From positions 1-51,337 of the forward strand of contig JAFTZJ010000025.1 in assembly GCA_017461045.1 (NCBI GenBank): DNA of 51,337 nt, read 5' to 3'. The DNA is from Lachnospiraceae bacterium. GTDB lineage: Bacteria > Bacillota > Clostridia > Lachnospirales > Lachnospiraceae. The notes below the pieces were generated by a model. The model searched no databases, was not told the origin of the DNA, and worked only from the letters and a program-made list of their open reading frames with translations. This document shows positions 27,195-36,285 of this stretch, piece by piece (within the stretch, counting starts at the first letter, position 1; every line of letters begins with the position of its first letter). The position numbers and the translations under genes are program-made.

Positions 27195-29225
27195 ATGAAA
27201 TTAACAGATTCTATGAATGAAATTAAGGGCATTGGTGAGAAAACCACAGCCCTGTATCGAAAACTGAAAATTAATACCATAGAGAACTTATTAGAGCATT
27301 ATCCCCGGTATTATCTGACCTATGAAGAACCGGTGGATATTGCCGATGTTCCTATCGGACAAAGAGTCGCAATTCGTGCCACCGTGAATTCTTATGTAGA
27401 AATGAAGAAAATGCGGACATTAACGGTAGTTACATTTACAGCAAAGGATTATACCGGAAGCATTAAAATGGTGTGGTTCAATGCACCGTTTATCAAGAAA
27501 GTATTTCATGTGGGACAGACCTATATATTTGTGGGTACGGTTTCTATACGAAATTATCAGAAGGTTATGGAACATCCGGAATATTACTCGGAAGCAAAGT
27601 ATCTGGAAAAACGTAAAGAATTGCAGCCGGTGTATCCGTTAACGGAAGGACTGACCAATCAGCGGATTCAGAAGGATATGAAGGCGGTAGGCGGAGTGAT
27701 TCATGAAATGGAAGAATACTTGCCGTTGGATGTTCAGAACCGCTATGGTTTGATGGAATATCGAGATGCAGTACGCCAGATTCATTTTCCTTTGGACTAT
27801 CAGCAGTTGGAATTAGCAAAGCATCGACTGGTATTTGATGAATTCTTTCTGTTTTTATTGTCCATGAGACGGTTGGAATTGCATCGTGCAAAGGTAGAGA
27901 ATCATTTTACCATTACTGAGAGTGAGAAATGTAGTGCTTTAATTGAGAATCTGCCTTATGAACTGACAAATGCACAAAAAAAGGTACTGGAAGAAATTAA
28001 GCGTGATTTGTGCGGCGATTCTGTAATGAATCGGCTGGTTCAAGGCGATGTAGGCTCAGGAAAAACGATTGTTGCCATGCTTGCTTTGCTTATGGTAACG
28101 GAATCCGGTTATCAGGGCGCCTTTATGGCACCGACGGAAGTACTTGCAACTCAGCATTATGAGAATTTTAGAAAGATGCTGGAACCATATTCTGTGCAGG
28201 TGGAATTGTTAATCGGTTCAACACCGGCAAAAGAAAAACGACGAATTTATCAAGGCTTGCAGGATGGCAGCATTGATATCGTAATAGGAACTCATGCGAT
28301 TATACAGGATAAAATTAGTTTTCAGAATCTGGCACTGGTTATAACCGATGAACAACACCGGTTCGGTGTGCATCAACGGGAACAGTTGGCCAATAAGGGG
28401 CAGGAACCCCATGTATTGGTCATGAGTGCAACACCAATTCCAAGAACCCTTGCGATTATTCTATATGGCGACTTGGATATATCGATTATGAATGAGATGC
28501 CGGCTTCCCGATTACCAATCAAGAATTGTGTGGTCGGGACGCAATCCAGATCAACAGCGTATCATTTTATTGAAAAGGAAGTCAGCAAAGGACATCAGGC
28601 CTATGTGATTTGTCCAATGGTAGAGGGCAGTGAATCCACAGAAATGGAAAATGTGGTAGACTATGCAGATCAATTGCGGACAAATCTGAGTGCATACATT
28701 CAGGTGGAATACTTACACGGAAAGATGTCTACAAAAGAAAAAGCGGCAATTATGGAGCGATTCTACGCCAATGAAATTCAGGTGTTAGTCTCTACGACGG
28801 TAATTGAAGTTGGTATTGATAATCCGAATGCTACAGTCATGATGATTGAGAATGCGGAACGCTTCGGTTTGGCGCAGCTTCATCAGTTGCGGGGACGTGT
28901 AGGACGAGGCAAGGATCAGTCCTATTGTATTATGATTAATACCTCGGATAAAGAAGAAGCCAAGGAACGATTAGATGTATTGTATCAATCCAATGACGGA
29001 TTTCATATTGCTAATGAGGATTTGCGTTTACGAGGTCCGGGAGATTTTTTCGGAGTACGGCAAAGTGGGGAAATGCTGTTCCGGTTAGCAGATATTTACA
29101 GTCACGCAGATATTTTGAAGCAGGCACAGTCCGCAATCCAATATCTGGAACGGGAAAACTATGATTTTGAGAATATTCAACACTATAAACTATCAGAAAA
29201 ACTAGATATGGCGTTGAATTTGTAG
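27195..29225 (+). CDS. recG: ATP-dependent DNA helicase RecG
   Basis: RecG reverses stalled replication forks and moves branched DNA. The 676-residue product has the N-terminal wedge domain (about 1-240) and the SF2 helicase core: Walker A GDVGSGKT near residue 290, the DEQH box in TDEQHRFGV, MSATPIPRTLA, and motif VI QLRGRVGRG. The start follows AGGAGA. It begins 15 bases after the rpsU terminator; no promoter is evident in that gap, so it may depend on read-through or on a site within rpsU. Confidence 0.97.
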   Translation: MKLTDSMNEIKGIGEKTTALYRKLKINTIENLLEHYPRYYLTYEEPVDIADVPIGQRVAIRATVNSYVEMKKMRTLTVVTFTAKDYTGSIKMVWFNAPFIKKVFHVGQTYIFVGTVSIRNYQKVMEHPEYYSEAKYLEKRKELQPVYPLTEGLTNQRIQKDMKAVGGVIHEMEEYLPLDVQNRYGLMEYRDAVRQIHFPLDYQQLELAKHRLVFDEFFLFLLSMRRLELHRAKVENHFTITESEKCSALIENLPYELTNAQKKVLEEIKRDLCGDSVMNRLVQGDVGSGKTIVAMLALLMVTESGYQGAFMAPTEVLATQHYENFRKMLEPYSVQVELLIGSTPAKEKRRIYQGLQDGSIDIVIGTHAIIQDKISFQNLALVITDEQHRFGVHQREQLANKGQEPHVLVMSATPIPRTLAIILYGDLDISIMNEMPASRLPIKNCVVGTQSRSTAYHFIEKEVSKGHQAYVICPMVEGSESTEMENVVDYADQLRTNLSAYIQVEYLHGKMSTKEKAAIMERFYANEIQVLVSTTVIEVGIDNPNATVMMIENAERFGLAQLHQLRGRVGRGKDQSYCIMINTSDKEEAKERLDVLYQSNDGFHIANEDLRLRGPGDFFGVRQSGEMLFRLADIYSHADILKQAQSAIQYLERENYDFENIQHYKLSEKLDMALNL

Positions 29226-29265
29226 TATACTATGGAACAAGAATGATTTTAAAGGAGAGGACGAT

Positions 29266-30813
29266 ATGTGGTTTAAGGAACATAAGAAACATATAATTAT
29301 CAGTGTTGTTGCCTTATTAGTAGTTGCAGCGGCGTTGGTTGGCGGTATTTTCATTGGAAGGGCGAATTCCGGAAAGCCAAGCGGAGGCGATGCAACAACT
29401 GAAGCAAGTACAACCGTTGATACAACGGAAGAAAGTAAAGATACGACGGAAGCCGCGGTGGTGTCCTCTGTTTATGACGTTGTGGTCAGTACCACCAGTA
29501 ACTGGGGAAGTGAAGGGGCTTATGGTGCCACTTATAATGTTGCATTTACCAATAAGAGTGAGGCTGATGTATCTGCCTGGTATGCAGAGATGGAAGTTCC
29601 TCAAGGAAGTAATGTAACCGAAAGCTGGGGCTGTACTGCAGAAATCAATGGTACGAAATTAACCGTAACAGCAACCGAATGGGGTGCTGCCGTAACCAAG
29701 GGTAATAAAATCGATGTCGGTTTCAACATGAATTCACCGACACAGGTAACACCAACGATTTCAGCATTGTATGTAGACGGAAATAAACAAGATGGTAGTA
29801 CCGTAGTTGCATCATCGGAAGAAGATACAGAAGAAGCAAGCACAGAGGCGGTAGCTCCTGCCGTAAAGCCGGAGATGGAATCCGGAACACCGGTTGAAAA
29901 CCACGGTGCATTAAGGGTAGAAGGAACCCAGTTAGTGGATGAGGATGGAGACCCATATCAGTTAAAGGGTGTCAGCACTCATGGTTTGGCATGGTTCCCG
30001 GCTTATGTGAACAAAGATGCATTCCAGACCATTCGGGATGATTGGGGCGGTAATGTGGTTCGTCTTGCTATGTATACCCATGAAAATGGCGGATACTGTA
30101 GCGGTGGCGATAAAGAGCAATTAAAGAGCTTGATTGATAATGGTGTTAATTATGCAACCGAGCTTGGTATGTATGTAATCATTGACTGGCATATTCTCCA
30201 TGACCTGGACCCAACTGTAAATCAGGCTGAAGCAGAGAAGTTCTTTGCGGAAATGTCAGCAAAGTATGCAGATTATGACAATGTTATTTATGAGATTTGT
30301 AATGAGCCGAATGGCGGTACTACCTGGCAGGGCAGTATTCGTCCATACGCTGAAACCATTATTCCGATTATTCACGGAAATGACCCGGATGCAGTTATCA
30401 TTGTAGGTACACCAACCTGGTCTCAGGATGTAGATATCGTTGCAGATGATGTGGCAGCAAATCCATTAAAGGATTCTAAGAATGTTATGTATGCGGTTCA
30501 TTTCTACGCAGCAACCCATACAGACAATATTCGTAATAAGGTTACTTATGCATTGGACAAAGGCTTACCGATTTTTGTATCTGAATTCAGTTTGTGTGAT
30601 GCTTCCGGTAATGGTGCTAATGATTTTAATCAGGCTGATAAATGGTTTGATTTGATTAACAGTAATAATTTAAGTTATTGTTCATGGAGCTTGTCTAATA
30701 AAGCGGAAACCTCTGCTTTGATTTCATCAAGCTGTACAAAGACCTCCGGTTGGACCGAGGCAGAATTATCGGATACCGGTAAATGGATTCGTAATCAGAT
30801 TCGAGGAGAATAA
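29266..30813 (+). CDS. Membrane-anchored GH5 cellulase with CBM2-like domain
   Basis: A putative endo-beta-1,4-glucanase of 515 residues. An N-terminal membrane segment (about 9-31) without a clear cleavage site is followed by a Thr/Glu/Ser-rich linker. A beta-sandwich carbohydrate-binding domain resembling CBM2 (about 68-170: NWGSEGAYGATYNVAFTN, TATEWGAAV) comes next, then a second linker and the GH5 catalytic barrel (about 208-515). Catalytic residues are the acid/base Glu347 in YEICNEPNG and the nucleophile Glu440 in VSEFSLCD. The barrel is closest in look to GH5 subfamily 2 bacterial cellulases. The anchor suggests activity at the cell surface. It stands between recG and rsmD, an unexpected neighbourhood, and rsmD starts 2 bases after its stop. 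Confidence 0.9.
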   Translation: MWFKEHKKHIIISVVALLVVAAALVGGIFIGRANSGKPSGGDATTEASTTVDTTEESKDTTEAAVVSSVYDVVVSTTSNWGSEGAYGATYNVAFTNKSEADVSAWYAEMEVPQGSNVTESWGCTAEINGTKLTVTATEWGAAVTKGNKIDVGFNMNSPTQVTPTISALYVDGNKQDGSTVVASSEEDTEEASTEAVAPAVKPEMESGTPVENHGALRVEGTQLVDEDGDPYQLKGVSTHGLAWFPAYVNKDAFQTIRDDWGGNVVRLAMYTHENGGYCSGGDKEQLKSLIDNGVNYATELGMYVIIDWHILHDLDPTVNQAEAEKFFAEMSAKYADYDNVIYEICNEPNGGTTWQGSIRPYAETIIPIIHGNDPDAVIIVGTPTWSQDVDIVADDVAANPLKDSKNVMYAVHFYAATHTDNIRNKVTYALDKGLPIFVSEFSLCDASGNGANDFNQADKWFDLINSNNLSYCSWSLSNKAETSALISSSCTKTSGWTEAELSDTGKWIRNQIRGE

Positions 30814-30815
30814 GT

Positions 30816-31373
30816 ATGAGAGTAATTGCAGGAACCGCAAGAAGCTTACAACTAAAATCAGTACCGGGAACGGATACTCGTCCAACTACAGACCGGATTA
30901 AGGAAACTCTTTTTAATATGCTGGCTCCGAATCTTCCGGACGGTGATTTTCTGGATTTGTTCAGTGGATGTGGCGGAATCGGAATTGAAGCCTTGAGTCG
31001 GGGCGCGAATAAAGCATATTTTGTAGACAATAGTCGAAATGCGGTAAAGGTTATTCGTGAGAATCTGGCTCATACAAAAATGGAGCAGCAGGCAGAAGTA
31101 CTGGCATATGATGCATTAAGTGCCATACGTATGCTGGAAGGTAAGCGTGGAGCATTTGATGTGATTTTTATGGATCCGCCATACAATAAAGACATGGAAA
31201 AAGAAGTGTTATATGCTTTGGCGTCCTCTAAATTAGTTGACGAGGATACATTGATTGTAGTAGAATCCGATTTGCATACAGATTTTGATTATGTTGAGCA
31301 GTTGCCGTTTTATATTCATAAGGTGAAAGAATATAAGACCAATAAGCATACGTTTTTGTATAAGGATGCGTAA
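30816..31373 (+). CDS. rsmD: 16S rRNA (guanine966-N2)-methyltransferase RsmD
   Basis: It methylates G966 of 16S rRNA in the 30S subunit. The 185-residue protein begins MRVIAGTARS, has the family stretch RPTTDRIKETLFNML, the SAM motif LDLFSGCGGIGIEALSRG and the catalytic DPPYN. Its ribosome site GAGGAG lies within the last codons of the cellulase gene, so the two are coupled. rsmD followed by coaD is the conserved order of Bacillus ylbH-coaD. Confidence 0.95.
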   Translation: MRVIAGTARSLQLKSVPGTDTRPTTDRIKETLFNMLAPNLPDGDFLDLFSGCGGIGIEALSRGANKAYFVDNSRNAVKVIRENLAHTKMEQQAEVLAYDALSAIRMLEGKRGAFDVIFMDPPYNKDMEKEVLYALASSKLVDEDTLIVVESDLHTDFDYVEQLPFYIHKVKEYKTNKHTFLYKDA

Positions 31374-31406
31374 AAAATGTTCACATACTTTTAGGAGGAA
31401 TCAGGC

Positions 31407-31895
31407 ATGAGACGAGCAATATACGCAGGAAGCTTTGATCCGGTGACATTAGGACATTTGGATATAATTCAGCGTTCCGCAGAGATTTTTGATGAAATAA
31501 TCGTAGGAGTATTGGTAAACAGTGCGAAATCTCCATTGTTTTCTGTGGAAGAACGTGTTAATATGTTGGAAGAAGCAACGAAAGATATACCGAATTGTAA
31601 GGTGATTTCGTTTTCCGGATTATTAGTTGATTTTGCTAAGGAAATGGACATTAATGTAATTGTACGTGGTTTGCGTGCAGTTACGGATTTTGAATATGAA
31701 TTGCAAATTGCTCAGAGTAATCGGATTGTTGCACCTGAGGTGGATACGATTTTCTTGACAACCAATATTGAGTATTCATACTTAAGTTCCAGTACCGTTA
31801 AGGAATATGCACGCTACGGAGCAGATGTAACTGCATTTGTACCGAAGAATGTAATTCCTTTGTTAGAGACAAAATTCAATCTCAATCATGAATAG
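31407..31895 (+). CDS. coaD: Phosphopantetheine adenylyltransferase
   Basis: It adenylates 4'-phosphopantetheine to dephospho-CoA, the penultimate step of coenzyme A synthesis. At 162 residues it has the nucleotidyltransferase motif [14 protein letters not shown] (including the TXGH-like motif), [15 protein letters not shown] and the C-terminal [17 protein letters not shown] precedes the ATG. Typical hexameric enzyme. Confidence 0.97.
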   Translation: MRRAIYAGSFDPVTLGHLDIIQRSAEIFDEIIVGVLVNSAKSPLFSVEERVNMLEEATKDIPNCKVISFSGLLVDFAKEMDINVIVRGLRAVTDFEYELQIAQSNRIVAPEVDTIFLTTNIEYSYLSSSTVKEYARYGADVTAFVPKNVIPLLETKFNLNHE

Positions 31896-31948
31896 ATAGT
31901 AGGCAGCCCGCCTGCAAGGAAGATATTAGGAATCAGGAGGATATAGAG

Positions 31949-32716
31949 ATGGGCAAAAAAGGCGTAGAGGATATGATCAATGAAATAGAGATGTTTATTG
32001 ATAGCTGTAAGTTCGTAGCATTCTCATCTGACCGTATTAATGTGCCAAAGAGTGAATTAGAGGCTATGCTGAATGAATTACGGTTGAAGATGCCAAGTGA
32101 ATTGGAGCGCAGTAAGAAGATTATGCGTAACAAGGAAGGTATTATGACAGATGCAAGAACTCGTGCAGAAGCAATTATTACTGAGGCATCCAATGAAGCA
32201 AGAAGATTGGTAGATGAAAGTGAAATTGTTGCACTTGCTAACATTCAGGCAGAAGAGATTTTGCGTCAGGCAAATCAGGATCGAATTGCAATCATTGAAC
32301 AGGCACAGTCTGAAGCATCAGAGATTCGTCTGGGTATGATGGAATATACAACCGGTATGTTGAATGATATTGAGAAATATATACATGCAACTATGGAAGT
32401 TGAGAAGACCAATTATGAGAATTTAATTGAGTCTTTACAGAATAATGCAGCAGTAATTGATGCAAACCGTAAGGAAATCGAAGAGCAGCATTTGGCAATG
32501 ATTCAGGCTCAACAGCCGGAAATCGTACCGGAGCCACAGTATGTAGATAGTGCATTTACACCACAGGAGACCTATGCTGCACCGACATATGAGGAGCAGC
32601 CACAGTATGTTGCACCGGAACCGGCTATGGTAGCAGACCCACAACCGGCATATGCTGAAACTGCTGAAGAAGATGCATTTGAATATGAAGAAGAGGATGA
32701 ATTATTCGGTGAATAA
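31949..32716 (+). CDS. Coiled-coil protein encoded downstream of coaD
   Basis: Function unknown. The 255-residue product is mostly long alpha-helix: an N-terminal helical segment (about 1-55), then an Ala/Glu/Arg-rich coiled coil (about 55-180) reminiscent of DivIVA-like or ATPase stalk proteins, and a Pro/Tyr/Gln-rich C-terminal part ending in the acidic EEEDELFGE. Similarity to V-ATPase subunit H-like annotations probably reflects coiled-coil composition only, since no ATPase genes are near. AGGAGG precedes the ATG. Its stop codon abuts the stop of the convergent ylbJ-like gene with no bases between. Confidence 0.75.
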   Translation: MGKKGVEDMINEIEMFIDSCKFVAFSSDRINVPKSELEAMLNELRLKMPSELERSKKIMRNKEGIMTDARTRAEAIITEASNEARRLVDESEIVALANIQAEEILRQANQDRIAIIEQAQSEASEIRLGMMEYTTGMLNDIEKYIHATMEVEKTNYENLIESLQNNAAVIDANRKEIEEQHLAMIQAQQPEIVPEPQYVDSAFTPQETYAAPTYEEQPQYVAPEPAMVADPQPAYAETAEEDAFEYEEEDELFGE

Positions 32717-33580
32717 TCAAAGCCAGATAAGAGCTAAGAGATAGCTGAATATCCCCATACATAGTTTTACAACAATATAGTGAAGAATAGACAGCCCGCT
32801 GTTGGTCAGGACGCTTTTGGTCTGTAGAATACTACAGATACCGCCGAAGGAAGTCAGACCGGCAATGAGGGCTGTTTTTTGTTGGAAGGAAATAGGTAGC
32901 GTCATAAGTAAATGAATTCCGTTGGTGATTTCTAAAAAAGCTGTAAGGATTTTCGGCAATAAGAATTGGGTAGGAAGAAGGTGCAATAAAAATTGTATGA
33001 TGATACAAAAAAGCATAATGTAAATGCCAACCATCAAAATTACCTGTAAGGAATGTTTAAGAATATGTTCAAAGGATGAAATGGATTCTGTCGATTCTAA
33101 GGATTTGGCATTAGTTCTTAATTTTGATGAACGAAAGTATAGAAACGAAATTATTCCATAAACGACAATTGGTATATAGATAACAGCAAGGAATTTCAAA
33201 GTAGAAACCTGTCCGTAAAAAGTTTGATTCAGAATATACCCCAGAATAAACATGGGACTTGTTATATTACATATGCAGAGCAATGCATTTGCAGTTGCTG
33301 TAGAAGACGGATGTGTAAGCGCGTATTGATTTACCAGATTGGCACCTACCGGAAGTCCGCAGAACAGGCCCAGAAAACAGATGTAATTTCCGTGAACCTG
33401 CTGTAATAACAGGCTGGTGATAATCATAAACGGTAATATGGAGGGAAGTACAGATTCGTACCATAATTCAAGTCCTGTATGTGCTCCTTGTATTACCAGT
33501 GGCACACGGAACAGCATTGCAAGTAAAACAAAAATCAGGAGACTGATAAAAAAGAAACGCTTATAATGTCCGTAGGACAT
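32717..33580 (-). CDS. ylbJ: YlbJ-like sporulation integral membrane protein
   Basis: A 287-residue, very hydrophobic protein with about seven membrane segments and the nucleoside-recognition-like stretch SVLPSILPFMIITSLLL, followed by GLFCGLPVGANLV, typical of YlbJ/SpoVM-region membrane proteins. YlbJ is needed for heat-resistant spores in Bacillus. It is shorter than the Bacillus protein (about 400 residues). Its place between coaD and tmcAL mirrors ylbI(coaD)-ylbJ-ylbM of Bacillus, although the strand is inverted here relative to coaD. AGGAGG precedes the ATG. Confidence 0.78.
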   Translation of the reverse strand: MSYGHYKRFFFISLLIFVLLAMLFRVPLVIQGAHTGLELWYESVLPSILPFMIITSLLLQQVHGNYICFLGLFCGLPVGANLVNQYALTHPSSTATANALLCICNITSPMFILGYILNQTFYGQVSTLKFLAVIYIPIVVYGIISFLYFRSSKLRTNAKSLESTESISSFEHILKHSLQVILMVGIYIMLFCIIIQFLLHLLPTQFLLPKILTAFLEITNGIHLLMTLPISFQQKTALIAGLTSFGGICSILQTKSVLTNSGLSILHYIVVKLCMGIFSYLLALIWL

Positions 33581-33621
33581 AAAGACCTCCTAAGGTATGA
33601 TTTGTTCCAATATATGAGGAA

Positions 33622-33640
33622 AGGGCATTTAAAATGCCCT
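33622..33640 (-). terminator. Inverted repeat between tmcAL and ylbJ-like
   Basis: AGGGCATTT and AAATGCCCT flank one base; the repeat overlaps the tmcAL stop codon. The T-tract on the minus strand is weak (TTTCC), so it may only partly terminate and leave the two genes co-transcribed. Confidence 0.5.
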
Positions 33641-34958
33641 ATACCATAATCACCCCTTGGGTAAAATCATTATATGCAGTACAGCCATACCGTTTTGTCA
33701 CAACCTGTTCGTATAAATGAGCAGAAGCAATATCCATTTCCAATAAATCAACGCCTAAATTACAATTCTGATTTCTTAATTTGCGTAAACCATCAGCAAC
33801 CTTGTTGATAACAGGAATTTCGCTATTCTCGTTCCAATAACGTAACAGACCGGAAGAATCCTTGCGGAATGCCAAAAGTCTTGCATAATGCATGCTGTTT
33901 GAACGTAGCTGCGTCTCCATGGTTGATTTGCGCATATCCAGAATAATATGCAATAAGCAACGATAGATGCGTGTATAGGTGTATTGTTTGTTAACAATGG
34001 CTTCAACTAATTCTTCATAGGTGAATTCCGGACGGTATACGCTGTGGATTCGATTCGCTAAATCTTCGGAAATATCTAAATAATCTGTTAGTTTTATATC
34101 CTGTCGCCATAAGCAGTATTGCAAATACGGATAGAAATCCTCTGGAGAAATCGGAGAGCGCACTCCATATTCGTTTTGTAACTTAAGAATAGATGTATCC
34201 GGTAATGCAGCTTCCAATTCTGAAGTCATACCTTGCTTATTATACACATTGCGAATTGCAGTTGCAGAAGCGACGGACAAATTCAAGTTGCCGGAAACTG
34301 ACTCAGAGGAAGAGACCAATAAGCTGTCAGGGGAAACGTTCAAAGAAGTTTCATGATAGCCCTTATCTGTTCGCAGACATGGAACCGGGGTAATATCACT
34401 CTGTTCCCGTAAGATTGCCTTGATATATTCTATTGCCAGAATGTTATTTGGCTGAGTTAATATAAATTCCAATTCTTCTTTTGGAACCAATCCATTTGGA
34501 AGCGTTTCACAAGCAGCCTGTGCTCTGGCTTTTGGAAAGGATAGTCCTTCGGATAATAATTGATTTAAGCGAAGACGATAGTCCTCCGGTTCATTTAATA
34601 AATGAATAGCAATCGCTTTAAGTAGTTCAGTATTATCCGTTTCACAACCGAAGCATAAACTCTGAACACCGGATAACTGTCGTAAGAGTCGGACCCCACC
34701 GGTTGCAAAGAACTCCGCACTGGCAGTTCCGTATAATGCCGGTAATTCAATGACTGCATCTGCACCATGAGCTACAGCCATGGCGGCACGGGTATACTTA
34801 TTCCAACCAGCAGGAAGCCCCCGTTGCATAAAATCGCCGTTCATAACAACCACAAGATAGTCTGCGTTGGTTCGAAGGCGGGCTTGTTCCAATTGATAAG
34901 CGTGTCCATTGTGAAATGGATTGTATTCTGCAATGATGCCGGTAATATTCATAGTCAT
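33639..34958 (-). CDS. tmcAL: tRNA(Met) cytidine acetate ligase
   Basis: It forms N4-acetylcytidine at the wobble position of elongator tRNA-Met using acetate and ATP. The 439-residue product starts with the nucleotidyltransferase-like segment GIIAEYNPFHNGHAYQL (HXGH) and continues with MNGDFMQRG and ADAVIELPALYGTASAE, characteristic of YlbM/TmcAL. Two ATG codons lie 6 bases apart; AGGAG is 5 bases before the first (34958) and about 11 before the second, so either may be used. The partner order with coaD and ylbJ matches Bacillus. Confidence 0.92.
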   Translation of the reverse strand: MTMNITGIIAEYNPFHNGHAYQLEQARLRTNADYLVVVMNGDFMQRGLPAGWNKYTRAAMAVAHGADAVIELPALYGTASAEFFATGGVRLLRQLSGVQSLCFGCETDNTELLKAIAIHLLNEPEDYRLRLNQLLSEGLSFPKARAQAACETLPNGLVPKEELEFILTQPNNILAIEYIKAILREQSDITPVPCLRTDKGYHETSLNVSPDSLLVSSSESVSGNLNLSVASATAIRNVYNKQGMTSELEAALPDTSILKLQNEYGVRSPISPEDFYPYLQYCLWRQDIKLTDYLDISEDLANRIHSVYRPEFTYEELVEAIVNKQYTYTRIYRCLLHIILDMRKSTMETQLRSNSMHYARLLAFRKDSSGLLRYWNENSEIPVINKVADGLRKLRNQNCNLGVDLLEMDIASAHLYEQVVTKRYGCTAYNDFTQGVIMV

Positions 34959-35007
34959 TTATCTCCTAAAAATCATTTGATTCATTATTGTTCTGTACTC
35001 TATCTGT

Positions 35008-35036
35008 ACTATAACCAAATCAATTTGAAAATACAA
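35008..35036 (-). promoter_or_regulatory. Sigma-A promoter of tmcAL
   Basis: On the minus strand TTGTAT (35031-35036) and TATAGT (35008-35013) are 17 bases apart, about 45 bases before the tmcAL start. Confidence 0.6.
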
Positions 35037-35077
35037 GAAAAAGCAACGGAAAAATAAATAAAAAAGAATAAATAATA

Positions 35078-35106
35078 TTTACATATAAATGTTTACATGA
35101 TAAAAT
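35078..35106 (+). promoter_or_regulatory. Upstream candidate promoter in the recA control region
   Basis: TTTACA at 35078-35083 and TAAAAT at 35101-35106 with 17 bases between. It would give a leader of about 140 bases to recA containing the 35126-35138 palindrome. Confidence 0.45.
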
Positions 35107-35125
35107 AAGAAAAGTTTATATTTTT

Positions 35126-35138
35126 GCCATAGTATGGC
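35126..35138 (+). repeat. Palindrome in the recA leader
   Basis: GCCATA and TATGGC flank a single G. Its sequence is unrelated to the SOS box nearby. It may be an operator or a weak hairpin in the longer recA transcript. Confidence 0.4.
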
Positions 35139-35184
35139 ATGGGAGTATGTTATGTTCGAGAGGAAGGAGGCAAGAAAAAATAAG

Positions 35185-35213
35185 TTGACAGGAATCAGAA
35201 AATATATTAGGAT
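35185..35213 (+). promoter_or_regulatory. Proximal recA promoter
   Basis: Consensus TTGACA at 35185-35190 and TAGGAT at 35208-35213, 17 bases apart. Initiation near 35220 places the start right next to the LexA box at 35226-35239. Confidence 0.65.
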
Positions 35214-35225
35214 GTAGTTATGAAT

Positions 35226-35239
35226 CGAACATATGTTTT
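35226..35239 (+). promoter_or_regulatory. LexA (SOS) box of recA
   Basis: CGAACATATGTTTT matches 13 of 14 positions of the Bacillota SOS consensus CGAACRNRYGTTYC. It lies just after the proximal promoter, so LexA would block recA transcription until DNA damage. Confidence 0.85.
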
Positions 35240-35253
35240 ATTAGGAGGATATT

Positions 35254-36285
35254 ATGGCAAGTGATGATAAGTTAAAAGCGTTGGACGCAGCATTGGCACA
35301 GATTGAACGTCAGTACGGAAAAGGATCCGTTATGAAGCTGGGAGATTCCGGCGCGAATATGAATATTGAGACAATTCCTACAGGCTCACTTAGTTTGGAT
35401 TTAGCATTGGGATTAGGGGGATTCCCAAAGGGTCGTATTGTAGAGATTTACGGACCGGAATCCAGTGGTAAGACCACGGTTGCTTTGCATGCAGTAGCAG
35501 AAGTGCAGAAGCAGGGTGGAATTGCAGGATTTATTGATGCAGAACATGCATTGGACCCGGCATATGCGAAGAATATTGGAGTAGACATTGACAATCTTTA
35601 TATTTCTCAGCCGGACAATGGTGAACAGGCATTGGAGATTGCAGAGACTATGGTACGTTCCGGTGCAGTCGATATTGTGGTTATTGACTCTGTTGCAGCC
35701 TTAGTACCGAAGGCAGAAATTGATGGCGAAATGGGTGATTCACATGTAGGTTTACAGGCACGATTGATGTCACAGGCATTGCGTAAATTGACAGCGGTTA
35801 TTAATAAATCCAACTGTATTGTGATTTTCATTAACCAGTTGCGTGAAAAGGTTGGAATTATGTTTGGTAATCCGGAGACAACCACCGGTGGACGTGCTTT
35901 GAAGTTCTATTCTTCCGTTCGTTTGGATGTACGAAGAATTGAAACATTAAAGAAGGGTACCGATGTAGTTGGTAACCGTACTCGTGTAAAGGTTGTTAAG
36001 AATAAGGTGGCACCTCCGTTCCGGGAAGCTGAATTCGATATTATGTTTGGAGAAGGTATTTCCCGAGAGGGTGACATTCTGGATTTGGCAGTAGCACATG
36101 ATGTAGTACAGAAGTCCGGTGCATGGTTTGCTTATCTCGGTGAAAAGATTGGCCAGGGTAGAGAGAATGCAAAGGCATACTTAAAAGAGAATCCGGATGT
36201 ATTAGCAGAAATAGAACACTTAGTGCGTGCTAAATGCGGTATTTCCGGAGACGGAGAAACGACCGAGAATAACGAGGAAGTATAA
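35254..36285 (+). CDS. recA: Recombinase RecA
   Basis: RecA forms the nucleoprotein filament for strand exchange and triggers LexA self-cleavage. The 343-residue product has Walker [10 protein letters not shown] (Lys73), the loops GVQ-like [13 protein letters not shown] and [15 protein letters not shown], and [23 protein letters not shown] precedes the ATG. Control is by the SOS box at 35226-35239. recX follows with no gap, so its inhibitor is made from the same transcript. Confidence 0.99.
   Translation: MASDDKLKALDAALAQIERQYGKGSVMKLGDSGANMNIETIPTGSLSLDLALGLGGFPKGRIVEIYGPESSGKTTVALHAVAEVQKQGGIAGFIDAEHALDPAYAKNIGVDIDNLYISQPDNGEQALEIAETMVRSGAVDIVVIDSVAALVPKAEIDGEMGDSHVGLQARLMSQALRKLTAVINKSNCIVIFINQLREKVGIMFGNPETTTGGRALKFYSSVRLDVRRIETLKKGTDVVGNRTRVKVVKNKVAPPFREAEFDIMFGEGISREGDILDLAVAHDVVQKSGAWFAYLGEKIGQGRENAKAYLKENPDVLAEIEHLVRAKCGISGDGETTENNEEV

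Noticed and set aside
31949-32716. V-type ATPase subunit H
   Set aside because: The resemblance is to coiled-coil composition only, and no ATPase subunits are nearby.
33581-33600. CATACCTT as a sigma-E -10 for the ylbJ-like gene on the minus strand
   Set aside because: The nearest -35-like sequence is mis-spaced and the start would lie on the ribosome site itself.
35152-35217. 21-codon basic frame in the recA leader (MFERKEARKNKLTGIRKYIRM-type product)
   Set aside because: The ribosome site is weak and the frame overlaps the proximal promoter; there is nothing to show it is translated.
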